A stretch of 64,000 bases of DNA from Spirosoma foliorum (GTDB taxonomy: Bacteria > Bacteroidota > Bacteroidia > Cytophagales > Spirosomataceae): contig NZ_CP059732.1 in NCBI RefSeq assembly GCF_014117325.1, positions 8,197,501 to 8,261,500 of the forward strand, written 5' to 3'. The position numbers and the translations under genes are program-made. Shown here piece after piece: positions 16,081 to 25,221 of the stretch. The notes beneath the pieces were generated by a model. That model had not been told where the DNA came from and searched no databases. It saw nothing but the letters and a program-made list of their open reading frames with translations. The stretch's first letter is position 1. Every line of letters begins with the position of its first letter.

Positions 16081-16330
16081 CGAACTTTGTTTGCAAATGG
16101 GAATGAGTCGTTCGACCCTTCATCGGAAGTTGGTTGCCTTAACAGGAATGCCGATTGTTCGCTATGTTCGGATGCTTCGATTGGGCAAAGCGAAAGAGTT
16201 ACTGACCTCTACCGAGCTAAACATTTCGGAAGTGGCTTACGCTGTTGGTTTCGATGATCCGAAGTACTTCAGCAGGCAGTTTTCGGATGAATTTGGCGTT
16301 TCTCCGGCCAATTTCCGGCATTTGGGATAA
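16058..16330 (+). pseudogene. AraC-type DNA-binding module split from the sensor kinase
   Basis: This frame continues the hybrid kinase: ENAYFSIDELCLQMGMSRST, then HRKLVALTGMPIVRYVRMLR and the second helix-turn-helix ISEVAYAVGFDDPKYFSRQF, ending NFRHLG. The kinase frame stops at 16080, and dropping one G of the GG at 16057-16058 joins the two parts without loss. So the DNA-binding output is detached by one extra base. It could be a real mutation or a sequence error. A free start inside (ATG 16097) would allow a short DNA-binding protein, but the usual family architecture is a single chain. Confidence 0.85.
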
Positions 16331-16361
16331 TCCTCCACCTATTTGACAGAATCCTCCACCT
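16329..16361 (+). promoter_or_regulatory. 21-bp-period direct repeat, candidate AraC-module operator
   Basis: AATCCTCCACCT occurs at 16329-16340 and again at 16350-16361, a 21-base period (two helical turns). It lies 70-100 bases before the NHL surface-protein gene. AraC-type modules bind such in-phase direct repeats, so this may be the site of the adjacent hybrid system. The first copy overlaps the last codons of the AraC module. Confidence 0.5.
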
Positions 16362-16431
16362 CGTTCTGACCAGGCAGAGGTAGACTTGCCTTGCTGTTTT
16401 CAATCCGTATTCTCCCTGAAAACAGTAGGTT

Positions 16432-19400
16432 ATGAATCGAACATCTTCCTCTTTTTTAACAACGTTATCGGCTAACCTGTCAGGTAGTTTTTTGTCGCGT
16501 CAGAACGCTAATACACTACCCAATCTTTTCAAAAAGCACTGGTATTTTTTCGTACTTATCAGTCTGTTCGTGCTAAGAGGTACTACGGTAGTCCAGGCAG
16601 AAAATCGCCCTGGGCATTCCCGCTCTGCATTAACCTATGCAACTTCGAACGGCTTCATGCGGACGTCTGCAGCTGCGAGTCGGCCCGCAGCTTGCACAAC
16701 GCCTACGGTGAGTTTGGTCAACACAAATGCCGGTAATTGTGTTGGTGCTGCTAGTTTGTCGGTCAGTAGTTCAACCCCGATTAGTAAGGTTGAATGGTAC
16801 AACGGTACGACCTTGGTCTATACGGCTCTGCCGCAGGCCGCTGCATCGGTTACAACGGTGGCGGGCGGCCACGGGCAGGGTTCGGCGGCTAACCAACTCG
16901 ATCTGCCTACTGGTTTGTATGTCGATGGGACAGGAAACATTTTCATTGCAGATCAGAACAATCACCGGATTCAGAAATGGTCTCCTAATAATGGACAGGG
17001 CACAACAGTGGGTGGTGGCAATGGGCAGGGGACAGCGGCCAACCAACTCATTTCTCCGGCTGATGTATTTCTGGATGGAGCGGGCACTCTTTATACTACC
17101 AGTTATGCCAGTATCAGAAAGTGGGCAAATGGCGGAGGGCTTGAGTCAACATTGGCGGCAGGTGGAGCGAGTTTTGGTTCGGCGGCCAATCAGTTCTACA
17201 ATCCAGTTGGCGTTTATGTGGATGCATCGGGCGCGATTTATGTGGCTGATCGGGATAATCACCGGATTCAGAAGTGGGCATCGGGGGCTAGCTCAGGTAC
17301 AACCGTAGCGGGCGGCAATGGACAGGGTTCGGCGGCTAATCAACTCAATAGCCCAACTGATGTGTGGGTAGATGCCGCGGGAGCCGTATATGTATCGGAT
17401 CGGGATAATAACCGGGTTCAAAAATGGGCTGTAGGGGCCACTTCTGGCGTGACGGTGGCAGGTGGTAATGGCGCTGGCTCGGCGGCTAATCAACTCAATA
17501 GCCCTCAGAGCTTATATGTTGATGCGTTTGGGGGAGTTTATGTTTCCGACAGCGACAATAATCGGGTTCAAAAATGGGTGCCGGGAGCCACTTCTGGCGT
17601 AACGGTAGCGGGTGGCAATGGGTATGGCACTGCGGCTAATCAGTTCAGGGCTATTGCAGGGATTCATGTGGATGCATCGGGCGCTATTTATGTGGCTGAT
17701 CAACTGAATTACCGGGTTCAGAAGTGGGCACCGGCCTCATTGACCCCAACCTATTTGCCCACAACGGCGGGAAGCTACACCGCCAAAATTACGGACGCTT
17801 ATGGCTGTACCGCGACAACCAGTGCTATTACGATTACGCTGACTACGATCAGCATTAGTCCGACTTTGCCCAGCATCAATGCGGGACAGAGTGCTACCCT
17901 GAATGTATCAGGAGCTACATCCTATAGCTGGTCGACAGGACAGACCGGCAGCTCAATTGTGGTTTCGCCTTCCTATACAACCGTTTATTCTGTAATCGGT
18001 ACAACACCCACATGTTCTACGAGAGCCAGTGCCAGTGTTACGGTGGGCGTTATACCCAAAATGACCATAACCAATGTGGGAGCTTCTACCTGTGTAGGGG
18101 TGACTAGTTTGTCGGTTGCCAGCTCGTCGACGCTTACCCGCATTGACTGGTATAACGGGTCAATATTCCTGACGACTAGCTTGCCACAGAGTGCCTCTGT
18201 AGGAACAAGTGTAGCGGGTGGCAACGGGGCTGGGTCAGGGCTTAATCAACTGAGTACTCCTGCTGGGGTGTATGTAGATGGAGCCGGTGCCGTTTATGTG
18301 GCCGATCAAGCCAATCACCGGATTCAGAAGTGGGCACCGGGAGCAACCTCTGGCGTGACGGTGGCCGGAGGAAATGGCGCTGGTTCGGCAGCCAACCAAC
18401 TAAATAACCCTGCTGGAGTGGCTGTCGATGCCTTTGGCGCCATCTATGTGGCCGATCGAAATAATAATCGAATTCAGAAGTGGATACCGGGTGCTACATC
18501 GGGCGTGACGGTGGCTGGTGGGAATGGGGTTGGTTCGGCGGCCAATCAATTGAATTTCCCGGTAGGTGTATCCGTCGACGCCTTTGGGACTGTTTATGTC
18601 GCCGATTATTCGAATCACCGGGTACAGAAATGGGCCGTAGATGCTACGGTAGGGGTAACAGTAGCCGGAGGAAACAGCGCCGGTTCGGCAGCTAATCAAC
18701 TCTATTGGCCTACGGGTGTATATGTAAATAGATTTGGCGCTGTTTACGTGGCCGACTATAATAATCATCGGGTTCAGAAATGGGAACCGGGGGCATCGTC
18801 GGGTACGACCGTTGCCGGGGGCAATAGTTATGGCCCGGCTCCGAACCAACTTAATAACCCATCGGGTGTCTATGTCGACGGAGAAGGTGTTATCTATATC
18901 TCGGATGCCAGTAATCGCATTCAGCAGTGGCTTCCCGGCGCATCATCGGGCACGACCGTAGCGGGCGGCAATGGACAAGGCTCGGCGACCAACCAATTCA
19001 ACAATGCCAGTGGAGTGGCAGTCGATCGGTCGGGAACCATTTACATAGCCGATGCAGGCAATAACCGCATTCAGCAATGGGCACCTACTCGCGTGTCTAC
19101 CTATCAGCCTATGGTTACGGGTACTTACACGGCCAGGGTTACTGATGTGACCGGATATACGGCTACAACTAACGCTATCACCGTAAACAACCTTATCGTA
19201 ACGATTAGCCCAAGTACATCCGTCATTACTGGCGGGCAAAATGCTGTCCTGACGGCATCGGGGGCTACGTCATATACCTGGTCGACGGGGCAGACGGGGA
19301 CTGGTATTACTGTTTCGCCAGTTGCCTCTACGGTTTATTCGGTGACAGGTATAGCGGGCGGATGTTCAGGTACAGCTAGTATGTTAATCGGCGTATCGCC

Positions 19401-22400
19401 CTCCGGAACGTTGAGCAATGCTGGACTCAGTAGCTGTGTTGGAGCCGCTAGTCTGATTATTAGTACGGCATCTGTTCTGACGAAAGTAGCGTGGTATAAA
19501 GATAATACGCTGGTTTCGACCAGTAGCGCCCAATCCACCAGCGCAGGCGTAACGGTTGCAGGTAACAACGGCGAAGGAACTGGCTTAAACCAACTCAACA
19601 ATCCGACTGGTGTTTCAGTGGATGCCTCTGGCGCGGTCTATGTGGCTGACAACGACAACCACCGGATTCAGAAGTGGACACCGGGTGCTACCTCGGGTGT
19701 GACTGTTGCGGGAGATCCCGGAGGTTTGGCTGGATCGGCGGCTAATCAATTCAACTATGCGGCTGGTTTGTTTGTAACGCCCTCTGGAACGCTATATGTA
19801 ACGGATTATCTCAACAGCCGCGTTCAGAAATGGGAACCGGGGGCATCATCGGGGGTGACTGTAGCGGGGGGCAATGGCTCTGGCTCGGCCGCCAATCAGC
19901 TCAATGGCCCTTTTGGGATTTATGTAGATGGAGCCGGAACGGTTTATGTAGTCGACCAGAACAACCACCGGGTTCAGAAATGGGTAACGGGGGCATCGTC
20001 GGGTGTTACTGTAGCAGGTGGTAACGGTTCCGGCTCGGCCGCCAATCAACTAGACAGCCCAACAGGGCTGGTTCTGGATGGAACAGGAGCCATCTATATA
20101 GCTGATAAGAATAACCACCGAATTCAGAAATGGGCATCGGGAGCCACATTGGGCACGACCGTAGCTGGCGGAAATGGCTCTGGCTCAACGGCCACGCAGC
20201 TAAATAATCCAACGGGCGTATTTGTGGATAGTGATGGAGCAATCTATGTAGCCGACCAGAATAACCACCGAATTCAGCAGTTCCCGGCTAACTCGACCCA
20301 GTCTACATCGGGTACGACTGTGGCTGGCGGTAATGGAGCAGGAAGCGGGGCCAACCAGCTAGCCAATCCTTATGCGGTGTATGTCAATGCGGTAGGCGTA
20401 ATCTATGTAGCTGATTTTAATAACCATCGTATCCAGAGGTGGCGCAGCGTCAGTTTGATGTATTCACCTATAACTGGAGGAAGCTATACTGCCAAAATAA
20501 CGGACATGTATGGGTTCTCCGCTACAACAAATGCAGTAGCCGTGACAGGCGCTCCCACCGTAACGATCAGCCCAGCTACACCAACCATTTCCAACGGACA
20601 AAGTGCCACGTTGACGGCCTCAGGGGCAACATCGTATGTTTGGTCAACGGGGCAAAGTGGCAGTACTATCGTTGTGACCCCATCCGTCACAACCAGGTAT
20701 GCTGTAACAGGAACAACGAGTGGGTGTGCGGGTAATAACACGGTGGACGTAACGGTTAACTGCGGGACGTTCAGCACTAGCCTGGTTAATACAGCGCTGA
20801 GTAGTTGCATAGGCGTGGCTAATCTGGCAGTCGGGAGTGCTATGCCTATTAGTCGATTAGATTGGTATAAGGAGGCTACGGTAGTTTTTACCAGTACCCC
20901 GCAATCGGCTACGTCAGGTGTACTGGTTGCAGGGACTGGGCAAGGCGCATCGGCTAGCGAGTTAAATGCTCCAATGGGCATCTATGTAGATGGCTCGGGA
21001 GCAATTTATGTGGTCGATCAAAACAATCATCGGATTCAGAAATGGGCGGCAGGTGCCACATCAGGTACAACCGTAGCGGGCGGCAATGGCGCAGGTTCGG
21101 CGGCCAATCAACTTAATTTTCCGTACGCTGTGTATGTAGATGGCTCGGGGGCAATGTACGTGGTCGATCAGAGCAATCATCGGATTCAGAAATGGACGGC
21201 AGGTGCCACATCGGGCGTAACTGTAGCGGGCGGCAATGGCGCAGGCTCAGCGGTCGATCAGCTTAATTCTCCTACTGGCATATACATGGATGGTTTTGGA
21301 AACATGTTTATTACTGATGCCAATAATCATCGGGTACAGAAATGGGCGGCCGGTGCCACATCGGGTACGACCGTAGCGGGCGGCAATGGACAGGGTTCGG
21401 CGGCCAATCAACTCAATTATCCAACGGGTATTTCGGTAGATGCATTAGGTGCGATTTACGTAACTGATCGTTCGAATAACCGGATTCAGAAGTGGATGGC
21501 TGGCGCATCATCGGGCACGACCGTAGCGGGCGGCAATGGACAGGGTTCGGCGGCTAACCAATTTAATCAACCCAATGGCTTATATGTTGATGCTGTCGGC
21601 GCGATTTATGTAGTTGATCGACTTAATTTTCGGGTACAGAAATGGGCGGCAGGTGCCTCATCGGGCGTGACCGTCGCAGGTGGCAATGGGATAGGATCGG
21701 CTGCCAATCAAATGAGCTATGCCTATGGCGTGACGTTGGACGTCGCTGGGGCCATCTATGTCTCCGAAGCTAATAATTACCGAGTTCAAAAATGGGGCGG
21801 ATTGCCGCTAACCTATTCGCCAACAACGGGGGGCGTCTATTCGGCGAAGGTTACGGATATCTTTGGCTGTACAGTTACCACCCCAACTGTTCCTCTGTTT
21901 GCATCACCAACAGCGTCAGCTTCGGTATCTACCTCGCTGGCCAATGTCGGAAGTATTGTGAATTTGACAGCTTCTGGAGCCGCAAGCTATCAGTGGAGTG
22001 CACCGACTGGGGCAGCGTTCACGACTTCAGCCACCAACTCGACTGTAGCAGCCAGTCTGACTTCGGCAGGCGTAAAGAGTTTTACTGTAGTAGCCAGTAA
22101 TGGGGTAGGCTGTAGTCAAACTGTTCTGGTGAGCGTAACCGCTGTGCAAGGCCCCGATTTATCGCCTATCATAAACCTGCCCGATGCGAACTTTCCGGTC
22201 AATGGCAGTAAGGAGTTGTTGGTAACTGTACAGGAAGTCAATGGTGTACCCACTAATGCGGGCGCAATTGTCGTTACGATTACTGTGCCAGTGGGTTATA
22301 CGATAGGCTTCAGTACGTCTATAACCAGCCTTACAATCTCAGGAGGAAGCGCAGTCTCGGTAGACAATAATAAATGGGAATTAAATACGCCAGCCACGAG

Positions 22401-22602
22401 TCAGCAATTGAGCGTGAGGGTCAATGATGGACAGCGGATCGGGGCCAATGGCGTGATGAATTTAGGCTTTACGGTTCGTCGGACAACGGCTAACTCGGGT
22501 AGCGTGTCTAGTATCACGATAAACGTAGCCAATGATCAGACCAGTGGTTACGATAGTAATTTGTCTAACAATGTCTATGCTCGAATAATCTCGGGGCTGT
22601 AA
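16432..22602 (+). CDS. Giant secreted protein with four NHL propellers nested in Ig-like domains
   Basis: This 2056-residue protein has a long N-terminal region with a hydrophobic export segment (WYFFVLISLFVLRGTTVVQA, about 37-57). Four modules follow. Each begins with a half domain (CVGAASLSV..KVEWYNGTTLVYT), runs into six 50-residue NHL repeats (key pattern TVAGGNGxGSAANQL..VDxxGxIYVADxxNHRIQKW), then resumes with GSYTAKITDAYGCTATT and an Ig-like segment (ISPTLPSINAGQSATL..SYSWSTGQTG). The last about 150 residues are a DUF11-like domain (LSPIINLPDANFPVNGSKEL). There are 24 repeats in all. No obvious type IX sorting domain or catalytic motif is seen. It likely works as a surface binding protein. 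It is downstream of the hybrid sensor and its candidate operator. Confidence 0.85.
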   Translation: MNRTSSSFLTTLSANLSGSFLSRQNANTLPNLFKKHWYFFVLISLFVLRGTTVVQAENRPGHSRSALTYATSNGFMRTSAAASRPAACTTPTVSLVNTNAGNCVGAASLSVSSSTPISKVEWYNGTTLVYTALPQAAASVTTVAGGHGQGSAANQLDLPTGLYVDGTGNIFIADQNNHRIQKWSPNNGQGTTVGGGNGQGTAANQLISPADVFLDGAGTLYTTSYASIRKWANGGGLESTLAAGGASFGSAANQFYNPVGVYVDASGAIYVADRDNHRIQKWASGASSGTTVAGGNGQGSAANQLNSPTDVWVDAAGAVYVSDRDNNRVQKWAVGATSGVTVAGGNGAGSAANQLNSPQSLYVDAFGGVYVSDSDNNRVQKWVPGATSGVTVAGGNGYGTAANQFRAIAGIHVDASGAIYVADQLNYRVQKWAPASLTPTYLPTTAGSYTAKITDAYGCTATTSAITITLTTISISPTLPSINAGQSATLNVSGATSYSWSTGQTGSSIVVSPSYTTVYSVIGTTPTCSTRASASVTVGVIPKMTITNVGASTCVGVTSLSVASSSTLTRIDWYNGSIFLTTSLPQSASVGTSVAGGNGAGSGLNQLSTPAGVYVDGAGAVYVADQANHRIQKWAPGATSGVTVAGGNGAGSAANQLNNPAGVAVDAFGAIYVADRNNNRIQKWIPGATSGVTVAGGNGVGSAANQLNFPVGVSVDAFGTVYVADYSNHRVQKWAVDATVGVTVAGGNSAGSAANQLYWPTGVYVNRFGAVYVADYNNHRVQKWEPGASSGTTVAGGNSYGPAPNQLNNPSGVYVDGEGVIYISDASNRIQQWLPGASSGTTVAGGNGQGSATNQFNNASGVAVDRSGTIYIADAGNNRIQQWAPTRVSTYQPMVTGTYTARVTDVTGYTATTNAITVNNLIVTISPSTSVITGGQNAVLTASGATSYTWSTGQTGTGITVSPVASTVYSVTGIAGGCSGTASMLIGVSPSGTLSNAGLSSCVGAASLIISTASVLTKVAWYKDNTLVSTSSAQSTSAGVTVAGNNGEGTGLNQLNNPTGVSVDASGAVYVADNDNHRIQKWTPGATSGVTVAGDPGGLAGSAANQFNYAAGLFVTPSGTLYVTDYLNSRVQKWEPGASSGVTVAGGNGSGSAANQLNGPFGIYVDGAGTVYVVDQNNHRVQKWVTGASSGVTVAGGNGSGSAANQLDSPTGLVLDGTGAIYIADKNNHRIQKWASGATLGTTVAGGNGSGSTATQLNNPTGVFVDSDGAIYVADQNNHRIQQFPANSTQSTSGTTVAGGNGAGSGANQLANPYAVYVNAVGVIYVADFNNHRIQRWRSVSLMYSPITGGSYTAKITDMYGFSATTNAVAVTGAPTVTISPATPTISNGQSATLTASGATSYVWSTGQSGSTIVVTPSVTTRYAVTGTTSGCAGNNTVDVTVNCGTFSTSLVNTALSSCIGVANLAVGSAMPISRLDWYKEATVVFTSTPQSATSGVLVAGTGQGASASELNAPMGIYVDGSGAIYVVDQNNHRIQKWAAGATSGTTVAGGNGAGSAANQLNFPYAVYVDGSGAMYVVDQSNHRIQKWTAGATSGVTVAGGNGAGSAVDQLNSPTGIYMDGFGNMFITDANNHRVQKWAAGATSGTTVAGGNGQGSAANQLNYPTGISVDALGAIYVTDRSNNRIQKWMAGASSGTTVAGGNGQGSAANQFNQPNGLYVDAVGAIYVVDRLNFRVQKWAAGASSGVTVAGGNGIGSAANQMSYAYGVTLDVAGAIYVSEANNYRVQKWGGLPLTYSPTTGGVYSAKVTDIFGCTVTTPTVPLFASPTASASVSTSLANVGSIVNLTASGAASYQWSAPTGAAFTTSATNSTVAASLTSAGVKSFTVVASNGVGCSQTVLVSVTAVQGPDLSPIINLPDANFPVNGSKELLVTVQEVNGVPTNAGAIVVTITVPVGYTIGFSTSITSLTISGGSAVSVDNNKWELNTPATSQQLSVRVNDGQRIGANGVMNLGFTVRRTTANSGSVSSITINVANDQTSGYDSNLSNNVYARIISGL
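16852..21800 (+). repeat. 24 tandem 150-bp coding repeats in four six-repeat blocks
   Basis: The blocks are at about 16852-17739, 18205-19086, 19549-20448 and 20920-21800. Each has six units of 150 bases (50 codons) with minor length changes. Some units share long near-identical stretches around GGCGGCAATGGACAGGGTTC, notably in blocks 1 and 4, which suggests recent duplication or gene conversion. Confidence 0.9.
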
Positions 22603-22608
22603 AGGCTA

Positions 22609-22650
22609 AATCTTTAGGGTGCATACCGATTGGGATGCACCCTAAAGATT
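22609..22650 (+). terminator. 16-bp perfect hairpin after the NHL gene
   Basis: AATCTTTAGGGTGCAT (22609-22624) and ATGCACCCTAAAGATT (22635-22650) are perfect complements with a ten-base loop, seven bases after the stop. The right arm touches the stop codon of the SGNH tail remnant on the other strand. Confidence 0.8.
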
Positions 22651-22713
22651 ATTTCTTCTCTTTCACACTCGGCTCCTGCGCTTTCAAGTAGGGTAATAGT
22701 TTGGCCGCGAATT
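22649..22713 (-). pseudogene. Orphan 3' tail of an SGNH/GDSL hydrolase gene
   Basis: Read on the minus strand, 22713-22649 encodes FAAKLLPYLKAQEPSVKEKK and a stop. This parallels the end of the intact hydrolase (FAAKLVPYLKAPEPAPKARK at 23226). An in-frame TAA lies immediately upstream of the phenylalanine codon, so no upstream gene body is left. The tails are only about two-thirds identical, so this is the tail of a diverged paralogue. Confidence 0.8.
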
Positions 22714-22759
22714 ACTAACCTCAACCATGTGAATACTATTTGCTTTGGAAGCGTTTTGA

Positions 22760-23179
22760 TCATAAACGTTCTTTTTCGTAGTTCCATTTAAGATCATCTG
22801 GAATTTGTTGCCAAATATGGTCTGGAATACCAGGCTTTGCTTTTTCGAAAACCTTCTTTTGCTCTTCCCACACAGCTATAAACTCCCAGTAAGCTAAAAA
22901 GAAATTTCCCTCATGGATAAACTCCATCCAACCATCTACAATTAATTGGTCGTTTGTATCAAAGAGGAAGATTCCAGAAAAATTTTCCAGTTGCCCATCT
23001 AAATAACTAGCATCATGTCCTTGAATGCAACTGCCTGACCAATCAAATTTTAGATTATTAGTCTCTAGTCCATAGTTAGTTAACTCTGCTAATAGCTGCG
23101 TTTCAACTAATAGTCTAAGTTGAGTCCCCATTATAGTTGACAACCCTAAATTCTGATAATCTGGCTTTGATCCCTGCAT
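22760..23179 (-). CDS. Hypothetical protein, 139 residues
   Basis: I do not recognise this family. It is an acidic, Trp-rich soluble protein (SYLDGQLENFSGIFLFDTND, DGWMEFIHEGNFFLAYWEFI, HIWQQIPDDLKWNYEKERL) with no signal peptide. The composition and size recall small immunity or SMI1-like proteins, but no motif proves it. It is more A+T-rich than its neighbours and lies between the tail remnant of one SGNH hydrolase and the complete copy of another. An inner ATG at 23131 (MGTQLRLL) is an alternative start. Confidence 0.6.
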   Translation of the reverse strand: MQGSKPDYQNLGLSTIMGTQLRLLVETQLLAELTNYGLETNNLKFDWSGSCIQGHDASYLDGQLENFSGIFLFDTNDQLIVDGWMEFIHEGNFFLAYWEFIAVWEEQKKVFEKAKPGIPDHIWQQIPDDLKWNYEKERL

Positions 23180-23225
23180 AACATGACTGTTCGGCGTAGT
23201 CCTGAGACTACATTCAATGCTTTCT

Positions 23226-25037
23226 TTACTTACGTGCTTTAGGTGCTGGCTCTGGTGCTTTCAGATACGGTACTAACTTGGCTGCGAATTGACGATAGCC
23301 TTCGGCATTTGGATGGAGCCCGTCGCTGAAAAAAGACTCGTCAATTTTTCCGTCGGGCTTTAGAAATACGGTGCCTGGCTGGATAAACGTAGCGTTCACT
23401 TCGCCAGCGACCTGAGCAATACGCTGATTCAAGGCTGCAATACGCGCTTCCATTTGCCGACGGGGCAATATACCAATCATCAAAATGGCTGCGTTAGGTT
23501 GCCGGGCCTGCATGGCACGGACCAGAAAGCCAAGCCCTTCACTAATCTCGGAGTCGGTGTTATATTGGAGGTTATTCGTGCCGATCATCAGGACGATCTG
23601 AGCTGGTGAATAACCGTCGAGTTCGCCGTGATAGACGCGCCACAGAACGTTTTCGATTCGATCCCAGCCGTAACCCATGTTTTGTACGCCTAACGGCTCC
23701 ATGCTGGCGTTCCAACTGTCAACACCATTTGCCGGGGTTGATTTGGGTTCTCCTCCCCAGAAATGTGTGATCGAGTTGCCGAAGAAAAGGATTCGTGGCG
23801 GTTTGGTTTTCAGGCGGGCCAGAATATCGTTGTGACGGGTTTCCCAATCGTAATTACGTGCGTCGCGATATTGTGTGATGGGCTTCATCGTAGAAATTTC
23901 GCCAACAGGTTCGTTCAGAATCGGGCGAATGCTGCGTTCGTAAGCATCGGCATACTGCTGCATACCCAGATCAGTTGGGTGCGTACCATCTACCATCGCG
24001 TCATTACTCAAATTAATGGCCGATTTGGGAAGAAGATACAGTTTTTGGACACCTTCGCTTTTCAACTGGGCAAAGGCTTGTTGCATCAACTCATTCACCT
24101 CCGTGTACAGTTGTCGCCGGGTTGGATTCAACGATCCCTCTGTGTAGCCCGCATGCTCGACCAGGAGAATAGGCGTTAATGGTTTTCGTTGCCGGAGCAT
24201 TTTGACTGATTCAATGATGCGGCTTTTTATCTCGTCGGGTTTGATGCCGACTGTAGCGACTAAATTGGGGAGGCAATCTAAGACGTATAATTTAGCATCG
24301 ATGTCGGGCAATAGATCAACGACCTCTTTCTCTAATCGGCCATTGCCCGAAAAGCCCAGGTTGATGATGGGTCGATCCAGTTTCCGACCTAAAATGGCGG
24401 TCCAGGCCATACCTGGCCGCGATGCGCAGGCACCCTGAGCAATAGACGTTCCATAAATGACGATTGGTTTATCATTTCGAACGGCTAATGGCGTGAACGT
24501 TACACCTTGGGGGACGCCAATTTCGAGCCAGCTAACAGAATTATAAAGCGGGAGATAGAGCCGATATTCGCGTCCTTTCTGGTGATAAGGATCATTGGGT
24601 TCGAGGCCGGTAAATCGGTATTGAATAGTATCCCCGAATGTATATTTCCCTGCACACCAAAGCTGATTGCCGTCGCTATTGACGGCGTATAAGTCAACTC
24701 CACTAACGCCGGTTGCGGGCATGTGTGGGAGGGCCGTCTGTTTTCCGCTTACCGTATAGCGAACAACAACCTGATCGGTGCTGGCTCTGAATCGAATAAG
24801 AAGTCCCGCTGCGTTGTGCGATAAACTCCAGACTTCTTTTCGGACGCTTTTCTCGGCCTGAGCAGGTAGGCGATCATACGGCTTTTGAATCGATTGACCC
24901 GACCAACCCTGGCCTTCGATAACCGGAAACATAGACTGAGCCGGATTCCACCAGACATACTCTGTGGTTTGTTGAGCAAAAACGGTCAGGTTCGTGAAAC
25001 AAATGAATGCAAATGAAAGGAGTATTGTTTTTTTCAT
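23226..25037 (-). CDS. Double SGNH/GDSL hydrolase, secreted
   Basis: This 603-residue protein has a signal peptide (KKTILLSFAFICFTNLTVFA), an N-terminal jelly-roll-like SGNH_N part (about 60-165), a first SGNH domain (YGTSIAQGA nucleophile block, GFSGNG, DGTHPTDLG His block; about 185-375) and a second one (FFGNSITHFWGG, MGYGWDR, MIGTNN, DGLHPNAEG; about 405-590). Both domains keep Ser, Gly, Asn and Asp-x-x-His, so both may be active. Such enzymes de-esterify glycans or lipids in the periplasm or outside. It is preceded by a long inverted repeat at 25068. Confidence 0.85.
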   Translation of the reverse strand: MKKTILLSFAFICFTNLTVFAQQTTEYVWWNPAQSMFPVIEGQGWSGQSIQKPYDRLPAQAEKSVRKEVWSLSHNAAGLLIRFRASTDQVVVRYTVSGKQTALPHMPATGVSGVDLYAVNSDGNQLWCAGKYTFGDTIQYRFTGLEPNDPYHQKGREYRLYLPLYNSVSWLEIGVPQGVTFTPLAVRNDKPIVIYGTSIAQGACASRPGMAWTAILGRKLDRPIINLGFSGNGRLEKEVVDLLPDIDAKLYVLDCLPNLVATVGIKPDEIKSRIIESVKMLRQRKPLTPILLVEHAGYTEGSLNPTRRQLYTEVNELMQQAFAQLKSEGVQKLYLLPKSAINLSNDAMVDGTHPTDLGMQQYADAYERSIRPILNEPVGEISTMKPITQYRDARNYDWETRHNDILARLKTKPPRILFFGNSITHFWGGEPKSTPANGVDSWNASMEPLGVQNMGYGWDRIENVLWRVYHGELDGYSPAQIVLMIGTNNLQYNTDSEISEGLGFLVRAMQARQPNAAILMIGILPRRQMEARIAALNQRIAQVAGEVNATFIQPGTVFLKPDGKIDESFFSDGLHPNAEGYRQFAAKLVPYLKAPEPAPKARK

Positions 25038-25067
25038 AATCGAACGTCAAAAACTGACTAATCATTA

Positions 25068-25147
25068 GTTTTTCTTCGACAGGATTTACAGGATAACTAT
25101 TGACGAAATTAATCCTGTGAATCTTGTGAATCCTGTCGAAGAAAAAC
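25068..25147. repeat. 19-bp-arm intergenic inverted repeat
   Basis: Arms 25068-25086 and 25129-25147 are perfectly complementary (GTTTTTCTTCGACAGGATT and its reverse complement). The interior holds further copies of the word ATCCTGTGAATC. It lies between the divergent SGNH and eboA genes, so here it cannot be a simple 3'-end terminator for either. Confidence 0.75.
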
Positions 25148-25221
25148 TTGTCCTACGATTAAAGCTGAGTATAGTCATCTACTAATGTGTTTTTGATAAG
25201 GTAGGGTACTAATTACGCAAG

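Noticed and set aside
16771..20981. Long open frames antisense to the NHL gene
   Set aside because: They are shadows of the repeated coding sequence, rich in Ile/Arg/Ser strings, without signals or family resemblance.
16852..21800. Regular 150-bp repeats resembling a repeat array
   Set aside because: They are coding, in frame, and lack constant short repeats with unique spacers; they encode NHL blades and are not CRISPR.
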